NCBI RefSeq assembly: GCF_004379255.2
Contig: NC_056049.1
Coordinates: forward strand, 2,108,001-2,172,000
Direction: 5' to 3'
Source: Salvia splendens
Lineage: Eukaryota > Streptophyta > Magnoliopsida > Lamiales > Lamiaceae
Length of the DNA: 64,000 bases
Shown: positions 11,901 through 23,157 of the stretch, piece by piece
Layout: each line of letters opens with the position of its first letter
Numbering within the stretch: position 1 is the first letter of the stretch
Notes under the pieces: model-generated
What the model saw: the letters and a program-made list of their open reading frames with translations, nothing else
Told to the model about the DNA's origin: nothing
Database searches by the model: none
Translations under genes and position numbers: made by a program

Positions 11901-13485
11901 GCTGTATGCAATTGGTACATAGAAAACATTGTTAAGGATGTGGCTGGTGCCGGAATCCTATTTGCACCTCGTCATCGATGCTTTAAGAGCACGAGGCCAG
12001 TTGGTGGATACTTTGCCGAGTCAGTAACCGACCTCACGGAACTGAAAGCCTTCGTTCGAGCTTTTGGGAGCTACGGAGTTGACAGGCTGGATCGGATGCT
12101 AAAAGAGCACACTGCAGCTCTCCTGAACTGCGTTGACACAACATTGCGTGCAAATCGTGAGAATCTGGAGGCAGTTGCAGGGAGTATGCATTCTGGTGAT
12201 AGGATAGAAACGAAGCGAATATTAAGCAGATAGTTGATATGGATACGATGGTTAGGTTCTGCATCCAGGCGGGGCAAGCCATTGCTTTTGATTCCCTTTT
12301 GGCTGAAGCTTCAGGTATTGTTTTAAAAGAAGGCGCTCCTCTGATTCATTCGCTGCTAACGGGTGTTGCAAATCACTTACCTGATGAAATACCGGAAAAC
12401 AAGGAGATCAGGAGAATGAGAAGAGTAGCGAACTCTGTAAATGTGGCTGGTGATCACGACTTCGCATGGATCAGATTGATACTGGAAGAGGTCGGGGGTG
12501 CAACTGACGGATCATGGAGCTTGCTGCCGTATCTATTTGCAACTTTTATGACATCTAATATCTGGTATACAACTGCTTCAACGTCGAAACCGGAGGCTTC
12601 AGCAACAACGTTCATTGTTTAGCCAGGTATGCAAATGCAATAGGCCCTTTTTTTATGAAGATTACATAAGAATGATCTCAAAATCTAGAGACTAAAATAC
12701 CTTTTATCAGGTGCATATGTGCAGTGATCGCGGGAAGTGAACTCGTGAGGCTCGAAAGAGAGTATCAACAGAAACACTCGCTTTCAAACGGACACATCAG
12801 CGAATCCTTGGACCCTGAGGCACCAAACTACGCTTCCATTGATGCAAGCATAAAATCCACAATGCAGCTTTTCATCAAATTCTCAGCAGTAATAATTCTG
12901 GATTCTTGGAGTGAAAGCAATAGGTAATTCGAAAAATGTCACAATTTGATAAGCTCTCCCTCCCTACATATACTTATGTTGGTTTCTGCAGGTCCCACCT
13001 CGTGGCGAAGCTGATCTTTCTCGATCAAAATCTGCGAGATCTCGCCACACATTCCACGGAGCACGTTGGAGTCACACGTGCCTTACACCATTCTTCGCTC
13101 CATCTACAGCCAATGCTACTCGAATTCTTCCACTCCCTTCGCGCAAATAAGTGGTTCGCCAAGGCATTCTCCGGCCATGTCCCTTGCTCACGGCTCCCCA
13201 TCGCTGAGGCAACCCCGTGGCGATTCATCAACTCCACTATCCAACACACACGACTCGGGCTATCCCAAACCGTCGTCCACCCACGGCCAAGATCAGTATG
13301 AGATGGACAGTTTCGGTGCGAGAAGCATCGATAGCAAAAATCGGAACGTCAGGCGATCCGGGCCCTTGGATTACAGCCAAAGCCACAAATCCAAATTCGC
13401 CGGAGGGTCCACGTCAACTAGCACTGGTCCTAGTCCCTTGCCCAGGTTTGCTGTTTCGAGATCCGGCCCTATATCATATAAATAA
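8937..13485 (+). pseudogene. NAP1: NAP1 (SCAR/WAVE complex subunit), C-terminal exons, copy 1
   Basis: NAP1 (NCKAP1/GNARLED family) is a subunit of the SCAR/WAVE complex that activates ARP2/3 actin nucleation. Thirteen exons follow with GT-AG borders: 8,937-9,069; 9,237-9,347; 9,502-9,580; 9,942-10,135; 10,306-10,450; 10,681-10,763; 10,835-10,944; 11,028-11,145; 11,230-11,369; 11,450-11,546; 11,636-12,626; 12,711-12,923; 12,992-13,485. The C-terminus ends in the family tail RFAVSRSGPISYK. Only about the last two thirds of a roughly 1,400-residue protein is present, and upstream exons would lie beyond the gap. The exons at 8,937 and 9,237 are better preserved than in copy 2. About nine one-base indels, mostly in runs (for example near 10,324, 10,760, 11,116, 11,697, 12,213, 12,575 and 13,030), break the frame. 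They may be sequence errors or real decay. Confidence 0.88.
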
Positions 13486-14597
13486 AGAGAGCTGTTACAA
13501 TGGTGAAGCAATTTTGTATATTTTGTACAACTTCTGTTATTACATTATTTATATTCCTAGTTTAAGTTGTTTTGTTTGCCTGTAATAACACTTTCAATCT
13601 TAATGTAAAAATAACTCTTTATGTTTTTTTTTTAATTTAATACATGAACATAAATTTAAGGTCACAATGAAAAGGATACTAGTATTTACTTTGTGATTCT
13701 CATATTCTACATTTTCATTTTGTATTTATGAAAAAGACAAAAAGGAATAACTAAAGTTTCAAATAAAAGTTACTACTCCTTTTCTTTCTCTAACTACTTC
13801 CCCCATGACTTTGGAATGCCAGCCTCTCTTTCCATTACACCACCTTTCCACACGAAAAAGAAAGTCAAGAAAATGATATTCTAATTTCTCTTTTATTAAT
13901 TATGTATGCTTAATAATCAACTTGGATTAAAAAGGCAGGATATCATGTGTTTTATATTTAGTCTCAATTATTTTAAGTGCTATTAACGTGATATAGTTCT
14001 AGTATATTATAAGAAAGCTAGTAACATTAACGGTAATACTCTTCGTCTACGATCAATAGTCTTTTTTTTCGTTTTAGGTCGTCAGCAAAAATTAATCTTT
14101 TAATTTTTAACAATTTTCTTTTTTAATAAAGTGAGTCGCATTGTTCACAAATAATATTTTAATTAATTATATTATTTTTTTCCTTTCTCAATCTTTATCA
14201 TTTTTTCACTATCGTCGCCTTTGATTCCTTTTGTCAATTGATTGTATCTCCCAATATCAATCATTATGCCATGATGATGATGAATTCCCTAAAGTTCAAC
14301 CTAGGACTCATACATTTATAGCCCAATCCATATGTTTTTAAGACTCAATTTAATTGACAGCCCACTTAGGCTGAATGTCCAATAAGCCCATCGTTTAGGC
14401 CCACTAAATGATTTCTCACCTTCTTTCCTTCGTACATTTGGAACCATGGAATCTAAAGTAGCATCCGTCGTCTCAACGATCTCTTTCGCATTCTCGACAA
14501 TGAAAATCTCTTTTGACATTGGTCTCGGCTCTTCTCCTGTATGCTCGTCCTTTCTAGATCGGCAGCTTCTCCTCGGCTTTTTCCTCCCCGAAATTAT
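13486..14597. other. NAP1 3' region and intergenic sequence, copy 1
   Basis: AT-rich non-coding sequence following the NAP1 stop. It is colinear with 50,204-51,270 with scattered substitutions and small indels, including a block of a few tens of bases near 13,975 absent from copy 2. No gene is recognised. The minus-strand frame at 14,316-14,642 is broken in copy 2 and has no domain. Confidence 0.5.
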
Positions 14598-15120
14598 TGT
14601 TGGAAACATGTGGAAAATGTAGGAGACCTTTGATGTGGCCAAGATCTATGGCCTTTCATCTTTGGTAATCCCCAAATACATAAAGAGATAATTTGATTGC
14701 AAGGTCTTCAAGTGCTTTCTCTAGCCTATAAACAGGCTTGATCTTAGAGTGGAAGAACGACACCAACAAATCATTCTCTCTTCTCTCTAGCTCTCAAGCA
14801 TTCTAGTTCGCACTTAGGAGCATTGCATTGCTCGGTTCTCGCCTCCAATTCAAGTTCGCCGGTGCCTACGAGTTTGAGGTGCTTCAACTCGGTAGGAGGA
14901 AAGTCGTTTCATCTTTGGGGACGTTGCGCCAATCCGTGAGCACTAGCCTGAGCGTATCTCGTCTTGCGGAGAGAGGGATACCTCGACTCGACTTAAAGAA
15001 GACTATAGTTTGCATCTTGTTCCTTTTATTGTATTTACTTTGTTTTATTTACCTTATAGTTTTTGGTTCTTTTGTAATAGCAAGAGTTTGTCCGTGTAAA
15101 AGGCTACAATATTTCCAACA
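14598..15120 (+). mobile_element. Solo LTR, copy-1 specific
   Basis: A 523-bp block beginning TGTTGGAAA and ending TTTCCAACA, absent from the equivalent position in copy 2 (near 51,271). Flanking pentamers ATTAT and ATTCT may be a decayed target duplication. A TATA-like CCTATAAACAG lies about 130 bp in. No internal region or second LTR is present, so it is a solo LTR. Copia-type is likely from the short TGTTG/CAACA ends but is not proven. Confidence 0.65.
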
Positions 15121-15534
15121 ATTCTCAGTTTCTTCTTCAGGTTGTTTCTATGAGACTCACTTTATTTTACATTTCTTAAAATTTGAGTCTGATCAACTTG
15201 TGATAATTAATGGTGGACAGGATAATAGTTATTTACTATACAATTAGGATTTAATATTACTCCATTTATATAGATTTCCAGTGGCTAGTATGCTGTAAAC
15301 ATAGCCAATTTGGAAAATCATTTTCAAATTTTTTACTATGCATAATGAATTATTGTTTGACTTTGAACATGACAACTCACTTTACTTTATTTAATTTGAT
15401 TTAACATCAAACCAATTTTATTCTTATTTGACAATTGCACTAACATCCTAACTCTTTCCATCCTAAATATAAATCTCACCCCACTTTTGTGATTGATTCA
15501 TGCTTGTAACACAAATCAAGATCATCTTTCAACT
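15121..15534. other. Upstream region of the BBE-like fragment, copy 1
   Basis: AT-rich sequence colinear with 51,271-51,600 plus 53,523-53,640. The Harbinger element of copy 2 is absent here, along with about 40 bp around its site. It probably contains the old promoter of the BBE-like gene. No other feature is seen. Confidence 0.45.
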
Positions 15535-15684
15535 ATGAAGACAAGCTTTTCCACCATCACTTTAATTCTTCTTGTGATTAATATTTCATTCACACAAGCA
15601 ATATCTACTCATCACTTCCTTGAATGTCTCTCCCAACTATTCAACAACTACTCTTGCATTCCCAACCATGTCTACACCCCTAAT
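15535..15684 (+). pseudogene. Berberine-bridge-enzyme-like N-terminal fragment, copy 1
   Basis: Fifty codons starting at the second ATG of a slightly longer frame. There is a hydrophobic signal peptide (about residues 1-22, LILLVI core), then the FLECLSQ...YTPN segment typical of the mature N-terminus of BBE-like (reticuline oxidase-like) FAD oxidoreductases, which are secreted or vacuolar. Coding stops abruptly at 15,684, where a retroelement remnant begins. The FAD-binding and BBE domains (normally about 480 more residues) are missing. The family call rests on a short segment. Confidence 0.6.
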
Positions 15685-15686
15685 AC

Positions 15687-16255
15687 GATGAGGGATCGTA
15701 TTCAGGACGGACAGCAAATTGCCAAAGGGGGATGATCGTTTGCGGAGGTTTTCTCCGTCGAGCAGCCGCCGTCCACAAGGGTTTTTCGTCGAAAAGTAGA
15801 AAACTTGCGATAAAAGTAAATAAGCGAGAGAAATAGGGCAAGTTCTGATTTATTGAATGAATAATTCAGTGCATAGAGTCCCTATTTATAATAATTGCGA
15901 ACCCTGATTTGGTTCGACTCGATCATTCCGGGAAAGAACCAACGAGAAAACCATGATGCTTGACGACAGTTTTAATGAACAGATGAGCAACCCTCAAGGC
16001 ATCAAAACGGGTCAGTAAAGGAGCAAAGTGGCTATACTTCGATAGACTATCCACAACCACCATTACAGTAGTATAACCCTTTGACAACGGTAATCTCACT
16101 ATGAAGTCCACTGAGACGTCTTCCCAAACCTGCATGGGAATAGCGTAAGGGTTGTAGTAACCCGGCAGGCTTCTGCGTGGAGTACTTAGTCGTTTGACAT
16201 TCAACACAAGATGCCACAAAACTTTTCACATCCGGACGCATACCCGCCCCAAAAG
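15687..16255 (-). mobile_element. Chromovirus remnant: LTR fragment fused to integrase fragment, copy 1
   Basis: On the minus strand, an integrase segment is directly joined to a partial LTR. The integrase part carries the zinc-finger CxxC and catalytic-core D...VDSLSKY region and shares strings such as FDALRVAHLF with the integrase at 38,331-41,120. The LTR part shares TTGGTTCTTTCCCG and TATAAATAGGG with the chromovirus LTR at 35,290. Everything between integrase and LTR, and all of gag/RT, is missing. The insertion truncates the BBE-like gene. The same remnant is at 53,793-54,361, so it predates the duplication. Confidence 0.75.
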
Positions 16256-16540
16256 ATGTTCACAAAAATCACCCTTTTGAAAAAAGTACAACAATTTCCA
16301 GCCCACATTCTTTCAAAACAATCAGCCCATTCATTTAACAACTCCATCCCAACTAAACAATTGTTGCAACACATAACAATTTAGTAGGCCCAACTTAAGA
16401 AATCCCCCTGGTACAAATCAAATACATGTTCCAAATAAAAATTAATTGGTGTAGCTGTCCATCAAAATAAAAATTCCCTGCCCAAGGTAAATAATTCCCA
16501 TTCTCTTATTTCTTCTCACAATTTCCGAATCAAGAGACAC
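16256..16540. other. NLR upstream region, copy 1
   Basis: AT-rich sequence between the retroelement remnant and the presumed leader exon of the NLR. It is colinear with 54,362-54,650. It probably holds the promoter, but no clear TATA box was identified. Confidence 0.4.
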
Positions 16541-17384
16541 CAAACTCTCTTTCTCAAACTCTCGTCTCCTTCAACTCCACCACAACACCGCCCCTCCGTC
16601 GCCATCCTTTGCGGAAACTCCAGGCGTTCATCGCCGCTGCCGCTGCCTCTCCGTCGCCTCCTCAGCTCACCGGCGTGATACTGGCCATTCACGCCAGGTA
16701 AGTGTCTCCCCTCCCCCTTTAAAATAGTTTACTGTTTTTTTTGTTTTTTTTAAATTCCAAGGCGTTTAATAAATATGGTACGGAGGGAGTATATAGTACT
16801 ATTTTTTCTCGCTCTTATTTTATTCTCTTTCAAGTACTTTATTATATAAACTTTATTCACTTTATAATGAATAAAAGAAGTTTATCCATGTCTTTACCTT
16901 AGCACTTCTTCCTCACACTCCACCAATAATTCATTTCCATTACCTTTACTCTGGCGGCAAGAATTGAAATATAAGAAAAAGGAAAAGCAAAAGGAGAGCA
17001 TATTAGAATGAATGGAATCATTTCATTACCTTTGCTGTTTGCTCTCTTTTTCTCTCTCTGCATCAATTATTCATTTCCATTCCTAAACCACAACCCTTCG
17101 CTCTGAAACAATTCTCAGCACAAAGAATGGAAGAAGTTGCCGCCGCCGCCATGCTTCAAGTTCTATTTGAAACCCTCAAGAATGAGGTCTCACTTGTTCG
17201 AGGTTTCAGAAATGAAGCACAACAGTTAACTCAGAATCTGGACATGATCCAGAAATTCTTGAGTGATGCAGAGATGGGCTCCATCCCCGGTGAGGCTGTC
17301 AAGAAGTGGCTCTCGGATCTTGGAGACGTGGGGTTCGATGCTGACATGATCCAGAAATTCCCATATCCCCCACATCTGTATTGA
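16541..17384 (+). pseudogene. NLR gene 5' end with internal deletion (CC fragment), copy 1
   Basis: A C/T-rich leader exon ends at a strong donor at 16,697 (GCCAG|GTAAGTG). An intron of 421 bp ends TTCTCAG at 17,118, and the ATG is at 17,127. The 85-codon frame starts MEEVAAAAM and covers about the first 73 residues of the Rx-type coiled-coil domain of the NLR at 55,471. The sequence then jumps, near 17,343-17,365, to the NLR 3' end: the tail resembles the segment at 58,915-58,940, followed by 3' flank. The P-loop, NB-ARC and LRRs are deleted. Near the join an 18-base string (GACATGATCCAGAAATTC) repeats sequence from 17,240. It could encode a CC-only peptide, but is most simply a deletion derivative. 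Confidence 0.8.
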
Positions 17385-17896
17385 TGGACGATGGACCCAC
17401 GTCGATAGGTGAGTTTGAATATCTTTTATTGGTTTGTATTTTATAAATGAATATTGGTCTCTAAAATCATGAACATTGGCCAAATTTTGGTATTTTCCAC
17501 AAACTTTCAAATTTTCTTCGATATCACAAATTTAAGTATGATAAAAAAATGCACATAATGTAAAGTTTATTACTAATATTTAAGACCAATTTTAAAGTGC
17601 ATGGGAAATACCAAAATCTGGTCTACGTTTATGATTTTAAGAACCAATATCCCTTTTATAAACAGTTGCATGTCTATTTCCTCGTCACCACCAGATTACC
17701 TTCACTTATTAATTTATAGGAACAATTACATATGTACATTTGTGTAAACGATCTACCCCATAATCACGACTAATGCCTCCAATCCCAAAGCTGGTAACTA
17801 TAATTACACCTTTGTCTAAGTTCTAATTTTAAAAAATTGTCTCTACTAAAAGCTTACTCATTCTATGCCTCCAATCCCAAAGCTGGTAACTATAAT
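17385..17896. repeat. NLR 3' flank left of the hAT element
   Basis: Shortened version of the NLR 3' flank (compare 58,941-59,511), with an internal loss of about 180 bp. A short block ending CCAATCCCAAAGCTGGTAAC is present twice, about 110 bp apart. It ends in ACTATAAT, the left copy of the hAT target duplication. Confidence 0.6.
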
Positions 17897-18837
17897 CAGT
17901 GGCGGACACAGTAAGGAGCAGTGAGGGGCTTAAGCCCTTCCCAAAAAATTTTTTAAATGTTTTTCTTCTTCTAAATTTCTTAAAATTTTCAAAATTTATC
18001 CATAGCCTTTCCTAAAATTTTGCCGTAGGAGAGCATATTGTCGAGTGTTGATGAGTGGAAGGGGCTGAAAAATCTGAAAATTGGAGAGTTGCAGAAAAAA
18101 AAATGGATGCCACAACTTGCAACTTGAAGAAGACGACTAGTTGTAATGTAAATTATTATTATAATAAAATATCGCACACTCTCCTAAATGGGGATGATCT
18201 CTGAATATAATAATGTTATAAAATGTGACGTGTCTTGACCGTAAACGTGTAGAAGAGTAATTATACTCCACAGTACTTCTTAGTTTGTGGTATAAATGCT
18301 TAAAAATCTATCCCTTATTGCTTCAATAAGCCTAGATTAAAACAATCCAGATTCATTATTTTTTATCACGACAATTTTTGGCGGTTGGCTTTAGTAATTT
18401 TAAAATTTCTCTTATAATTTTCTTGTGAATTCTATTATACAAAAATTGATTTTTAATAATTCTTTATATTTATTTAATTATAAAAACTTGACAATAAAAA
18501 GTAGAGTTTGTAGTTTGGTCCGGTAGGTTCAAAGCAACTACTATTATGTATCCTATTTTAATTTTTATTATATAAAATACATTCTTTCGTTCATGAAATA
18601 ATATCAGATTTTATCATTTTGATACGCCTGCAATTTAAAATCGGATTCATATTTTTGGATAAGCGAACCCGAAACTCTACTAAATCATTATATTTATATT
18701 TCATTATAAAACCAATATGTAAAAGTGAGACGTTTATTCCGTTGACTTCCCCCCCCCCCCCACAGCGGGACTTTAAATTTGGACGGATAAAGTAAGAGTA
18801 TAGCACCTGCCAAAATAAATTTCTGCGTCCGCCACTG
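17897..18837. mobile_element. Complete non-autonomous hAT-like element
   Basis: 941 bp bounded by 15-bp inverted repeats with one mismatch (CAGTGGCGGACACAG and the complement of CTGCGTCCGCCACTG) and by perfect 8-bp direct repeats ACTATAAT (17,889-17,896 and 18,838-18,845). An 8-bp duplication and CAGTG ends are hallmarks of the hAT superfamily. It contains a poly-C tract near 18,751 and no transposase frame. It was inserted into the NLR 3' flank. Confidence 0.9.
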
Positions 18838-19766
18838 ACTATAATTACACCTTTGTCTAAGTTCTAATTAAAAAAATTGTCTCTACTAAAAGCTTACTCA
18901 TTCTATGCCTCACAGAAAATATGACATTGTGTTGTTTTGATTTCGGTACTACTAGGTTGGAGCCGGTCTTTTCAAAGCAGATATCCAATTATATCTCATT
19001 ATTTTAGGATTTTAATAAAAATGTTTCATCCTAATGGGTATTGCGAAAAAATAACATGTTGTTGGGTTTAAAATGTTTTGCGGTTGAATTTCTTTTGCAA
19101 TTACCTTAGGGTGAACATTTTCTTTTAAACGTTAAAATTATAGGACAAAATTGAATATTTAGATAAGTTGCATGCTTAATCCCAAATGGTTCCTCACAGA
19201 AGCTATGTGTAGAACAAAATAGGGTTTTTGTGCAAAGGAACGAGATCAATTTTGGACTTTAAAGCACGGTTGACCATTAGTTTTTTACGAAACTGTTAAA
19301 TATGAACCAAAACATATTGTTTAGGATCAAATTAGAACCACAAAAGTTTCTTTGAGCGAAGGTACGACACTAATTTTATACTTTAGTCTTATATCTACCA
19401 TGTTTTATAGTATAAGAAACTGCATATCACTAATATTATCTAATGTATTATACAAGGTTGTCCTGGTCAGTATTTACTTTTATCTATATTTTTGTTTACT
19501 TGGTGTGTTCTCTTTAACGGAAATTAGTGGATGATATATATTCTTCACTCTTTTAACATATATTGTTAGGTGAATAATTTTTCTCGAACTCATATTAATA
19601 TGAATATATTATTCTCTCTCTCCACCTAACACACAAAACAACATCTTCTAAAATCTCGTATCATTTCCCAATGTGCTATCTATTATGGGACAGAAGTAGT
19701 ACTATATTTTAATGTGATTTGCTATTGTGTCGTGGTCTTGTTTACTTGTTATTGTACTCCTGTTAT
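18838..19766. repeat. NLR 3' flank, end of first tandem unit
   Basis: Corresponds to 59,504-60,425 and 20,820-21,741. Its last bases (CTCCTGTTAT) are joined to the LRR tail (CCCCCCGTC) rather than continuing as at 21,742. This is the junction of the 1,975-bp tandem duplication. Non-coding. Confidence 0.75.
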
Positions 19767-20270
19767 CCCCCCGTCTAACATATTTGACAATCACTGGTGT
19801 TCCTCAATGCATGACCACTTGTTTTGTTGAGATTCCGCCTCCTTTTAGTAGCTTGGCATGGTTAACCATAGATGCTAGTGTGGGGGGATTAATGGAGACT
19901 GTTAATGGCATATTGCAAGGATGCAGCTCGCTTAATGTCTTACAATTGAAGGGGATGGAAAGTTGGGAAAATCTACCGGAATCGATTCAATATCTCTCTA
20001 CTCTTTCTTATTTAAACTTGATGAATTTTGGAATGGAAGAGTTACCTGAATGGTTGGGGAACTTGTCATCTCTAAGGGAGTTGCGTATACAAAATTGTAA
20101 GAAGTTAAGGCATATGGATGCAATGCGGCGCCTCACTGAATTAGTCAGCTTATATATATATTGAGGGATGCCCAGAAATATGTGTTGAAGAAGCAAGTGA
20201 TGCAGCTGATTCTCAATGGCCCAACATTTCCCATCTCCCCGACATCCATATTGATGGACGCCTCATCCGT
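19767..20270 (+). pseudogene. NLR LRR-tail fragment, second copy
   Basis: By eye identical to 58,451-58,954: the last about 132 codons of the LRR region, open without break from the junction to the TGA at 20,162-20,164. The following 37 codons are readable only in the next frame, as in the full gene. It lacks a start, CC and NB-ARC. It is the head of the 1,975-bp tandem unit 19,767-21,741. Confidence 0.88.
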
Positions 20271-23152
20271 GAGTTTGAATATCTTTTCTTGGTTTGTATT
20301 TTACAAATGAAGTCTCTAAAATCATGAACATTGGCCAAATTTTGGTATTTTCCACAAACTTTCAAATTGGTCTTCAATATCACAACTTAATATTCTATGT
20401 GTTATTTTCCAACCCAACCCAAACAAGATATTTTCAGCGAAAAACTTATTTTGCATGGGCAACCATGAAATATTTTTAATATTTTTTATCACTTTTTAAG
20501 TTCGTAGCATGTAGGATAATAAGTCACATAGAAAAATCACATTGAAAGTAGTATCAAGTATGATAAAAAAAAATGCACATAATGTAAAGTTTATTACTAA
20601 TATTTAAGACCAATTTTAAAGTGCATAGAAAATACCAAAATTTGGTCAACGTTTATGGTTTTAAGAACCAATATCCCTTTTATAAACAGTTGCATGTCTA
20701 TTCCTCCTCACCACCAGATTACCTTCACTTTATTAATTTATAGGAAAAATTGCATATGTACATTTTTGTAAACGATCTACCCCATAATCACGACTAATGC
20801 CTCCAATCCCAAAGCTGGTAACTATAATTACACCTTTGTCTAAGTTCTAATTTAAAAAAATTCTCTCTACTAAAAGCTTACTCATTCTATGCCTCACAGA
20901 AAATATGATATTGTGTTGTTTTGATTTCGGTACTACTAGGTTGGAGCCAGTCTTTTCAAAGCAGATATCCAATTATATCTCATTATTTTAGGATTTTAAT
21001 AAAAATGTATCATCCTAATGGGTATTGCGAAAAAATAACATGTTGTTGGGTTTAAAATGTGTCGCGGTTGAATTGCTTTTGCAATTACCTTAGGGTGATC
21101 ATTTTCTTTTAAACGTTAAAATTATAGGACAAAATGGAATATTTAGATAAGTTGCATACTTAATCCCAAATGGTTCCTCACAGAAGCTATGTGTAGAACC
21201 AAATAGGGTTTTTGTGCAAAGGAACGAGATCAATTTTGGACTTTAAACATGGCTACTTTTTTACGAAACTGTTAAATATGAACCAAAACATATTGTTTAT
21301 GATCAAATTAGAACCACAAAAGTTTCTTTGAGCAAAGGTACGACACTAATTTTATACTTTAGTCTTATATCTACCATGTTTTATAGTATAAGAAACTGCA
21401 TATCACTAATATTATCTGATCTATTATACAAGGTTGTCCTGGTCAGTATTTACTTTTTTCTATATTTTTGTTTACTAGGTGAGTTCTCTTTAATGGAAAT
21501 TAGTGGATGATATATATATTCTTCACTCTTTTAACATATATTGTTTGGCGAATATTTTTTTCGAACTCATATTAATATGAATATATTATTCTCTCTCCAC
21601 CTAACACACAAAACAACATCTTCTAAAATCTCGTATCATTTCCTAATGTGCCATCTATTATGGGACAGAAGTAGTACTATATTTTAATGTGATTTGCTGT
21701 TGTGTCGTGGTCTTGTTTACTTGTTATTGTACTCCTGTTATCTAAGGGATGATTATTTCTGAATGGCCCAAGATTATTGCAAGAATTCTGATTCTCATAA
21801 AAAATACTATGAACTTGCATTGTTTCAATTTAATTGCCACTACTAGTTTGGGGCTAGTTTTATCTAGTAGATCAACTTACAAAGTTAAGTTGCACACACC
21901 GAATCCCAAAATATTCAACACTACTTTGTCACAATCTTTTTCGTGTTTTATATAGATCATGATGAGGAAGCTCGTGTTTGAGTTTGAGTTGCTTCGAGTG
22001 AGGTGGTGAAGGAGTGTGTGCCCATTAATTTTCTCCAACTTGATGTCAACATTCTTCAAATTCCCACCGGTAAGATTAAGTTTCACCAACAGTCCCCTAT
22101 TCTTTGATTGTTTTTTATATGATTGTAGAGTGTGGATAAATATAGATATATATATACTCTTGTTTTAGCACTAGGATTCTTCGTTGCACTTTGGTAGGTT
22201 GTGTTTTTGTTGTTGTGGTGGTGGTGTTGTTGGACTCTTCCTCATCGTTATTTGGTTGGAGCCTTTTATTTATCAAAAAATATATACATAAAATTTGTTT
22301 AAGACAACATCTCTGATTCTAGTCATGTTATTACATATGTTTTCCTCTACCTCTTCACACCGTAAATTGCAACTTTAAATTTCCCAACAGGTTTGGCAAT
22401 TGTTTGCTTTGTGTGTCTCTCACGCCGCAGTGGTGGCAGAAGGAGATCAAGTAAAGACTTGTGTTAGAGTCATGTCTGAATTTGCTTACCAACAAACTTT
22501 GACCATTGTAATCATTTAATCCCTGTTTGTTGCATGAAAATTGTAATGTGTAAGGTATTTTAAGATGTTTGGATGGTTTCGTTGTATTTTATCGAAAAAG
22601 ATCCTCTGTTTTGTCTGACTACTAGATTATTGTCACTTTAATTTAGTGATGGATTCATAACTTCGATTTGGTGTGTGCTGAACACTTTGTGTTAGAACAA
22701 TTGTCATTGTGTAGCTGTCGAGTCACCACTGGCAAGCAAGCAACAACAACTCGACAGCTATGCAATGCAATAGCTGAAATGTCGGCTCTTGTTTTCTTTT
22801 TCCTCCATTTTCGGTTCTCTCCCCCTACTTTTGAATAGGCCGAGGAAATATAGTTATATGGGTTATGGAGTATTGATGTTGGATTATAGACGGAGATATT
22901 AAGCTTTTGAATCAAAATTAGGGAAGCGCACAAATTATGGAGTAAAAAATGCTTCATATGAGTATATAATACTGTAAAAATAAGATGGTTGTGTTAGGAA
23001 TTAAACACACAATTGAAAAATGGCTAACACCTTGCGCGAATTTTGACTAGAGGAATTCAGAAAACGATCCCATCATAATCCTATAGTTATAATAGTAGTA
23101 TATGAAACTTCATTTAAAACTTGAAGATGATACCACATACATTAACATATTT
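20271..23152. other. NLR 3' flank between LRR tail and Tat insertion
   Basis: Non-coding, near-identical to 58,954-61,836. It begins with a GTGAGTTTG donor and holds acceptor-like CAG sites, the last TTTCCCAACAG near 22,390, followed by exon-like sequence to about 22,480. This is consistent with a spliced NLR 3' UTR. A perfect 12-bp-stem, 25-nt-loop hairpin lies at 22,712-22,760. It ends at the Tat target site GTACA (23,153-23,157). Confidence 0.6.
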
Positions 23153-23157
23153 GTACA

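Noticed and set aside
14828..15247. 139-codon frame in the intergenic region after NAP1
   Set aside because: Lies mostly within the solo LTR and has no family features.
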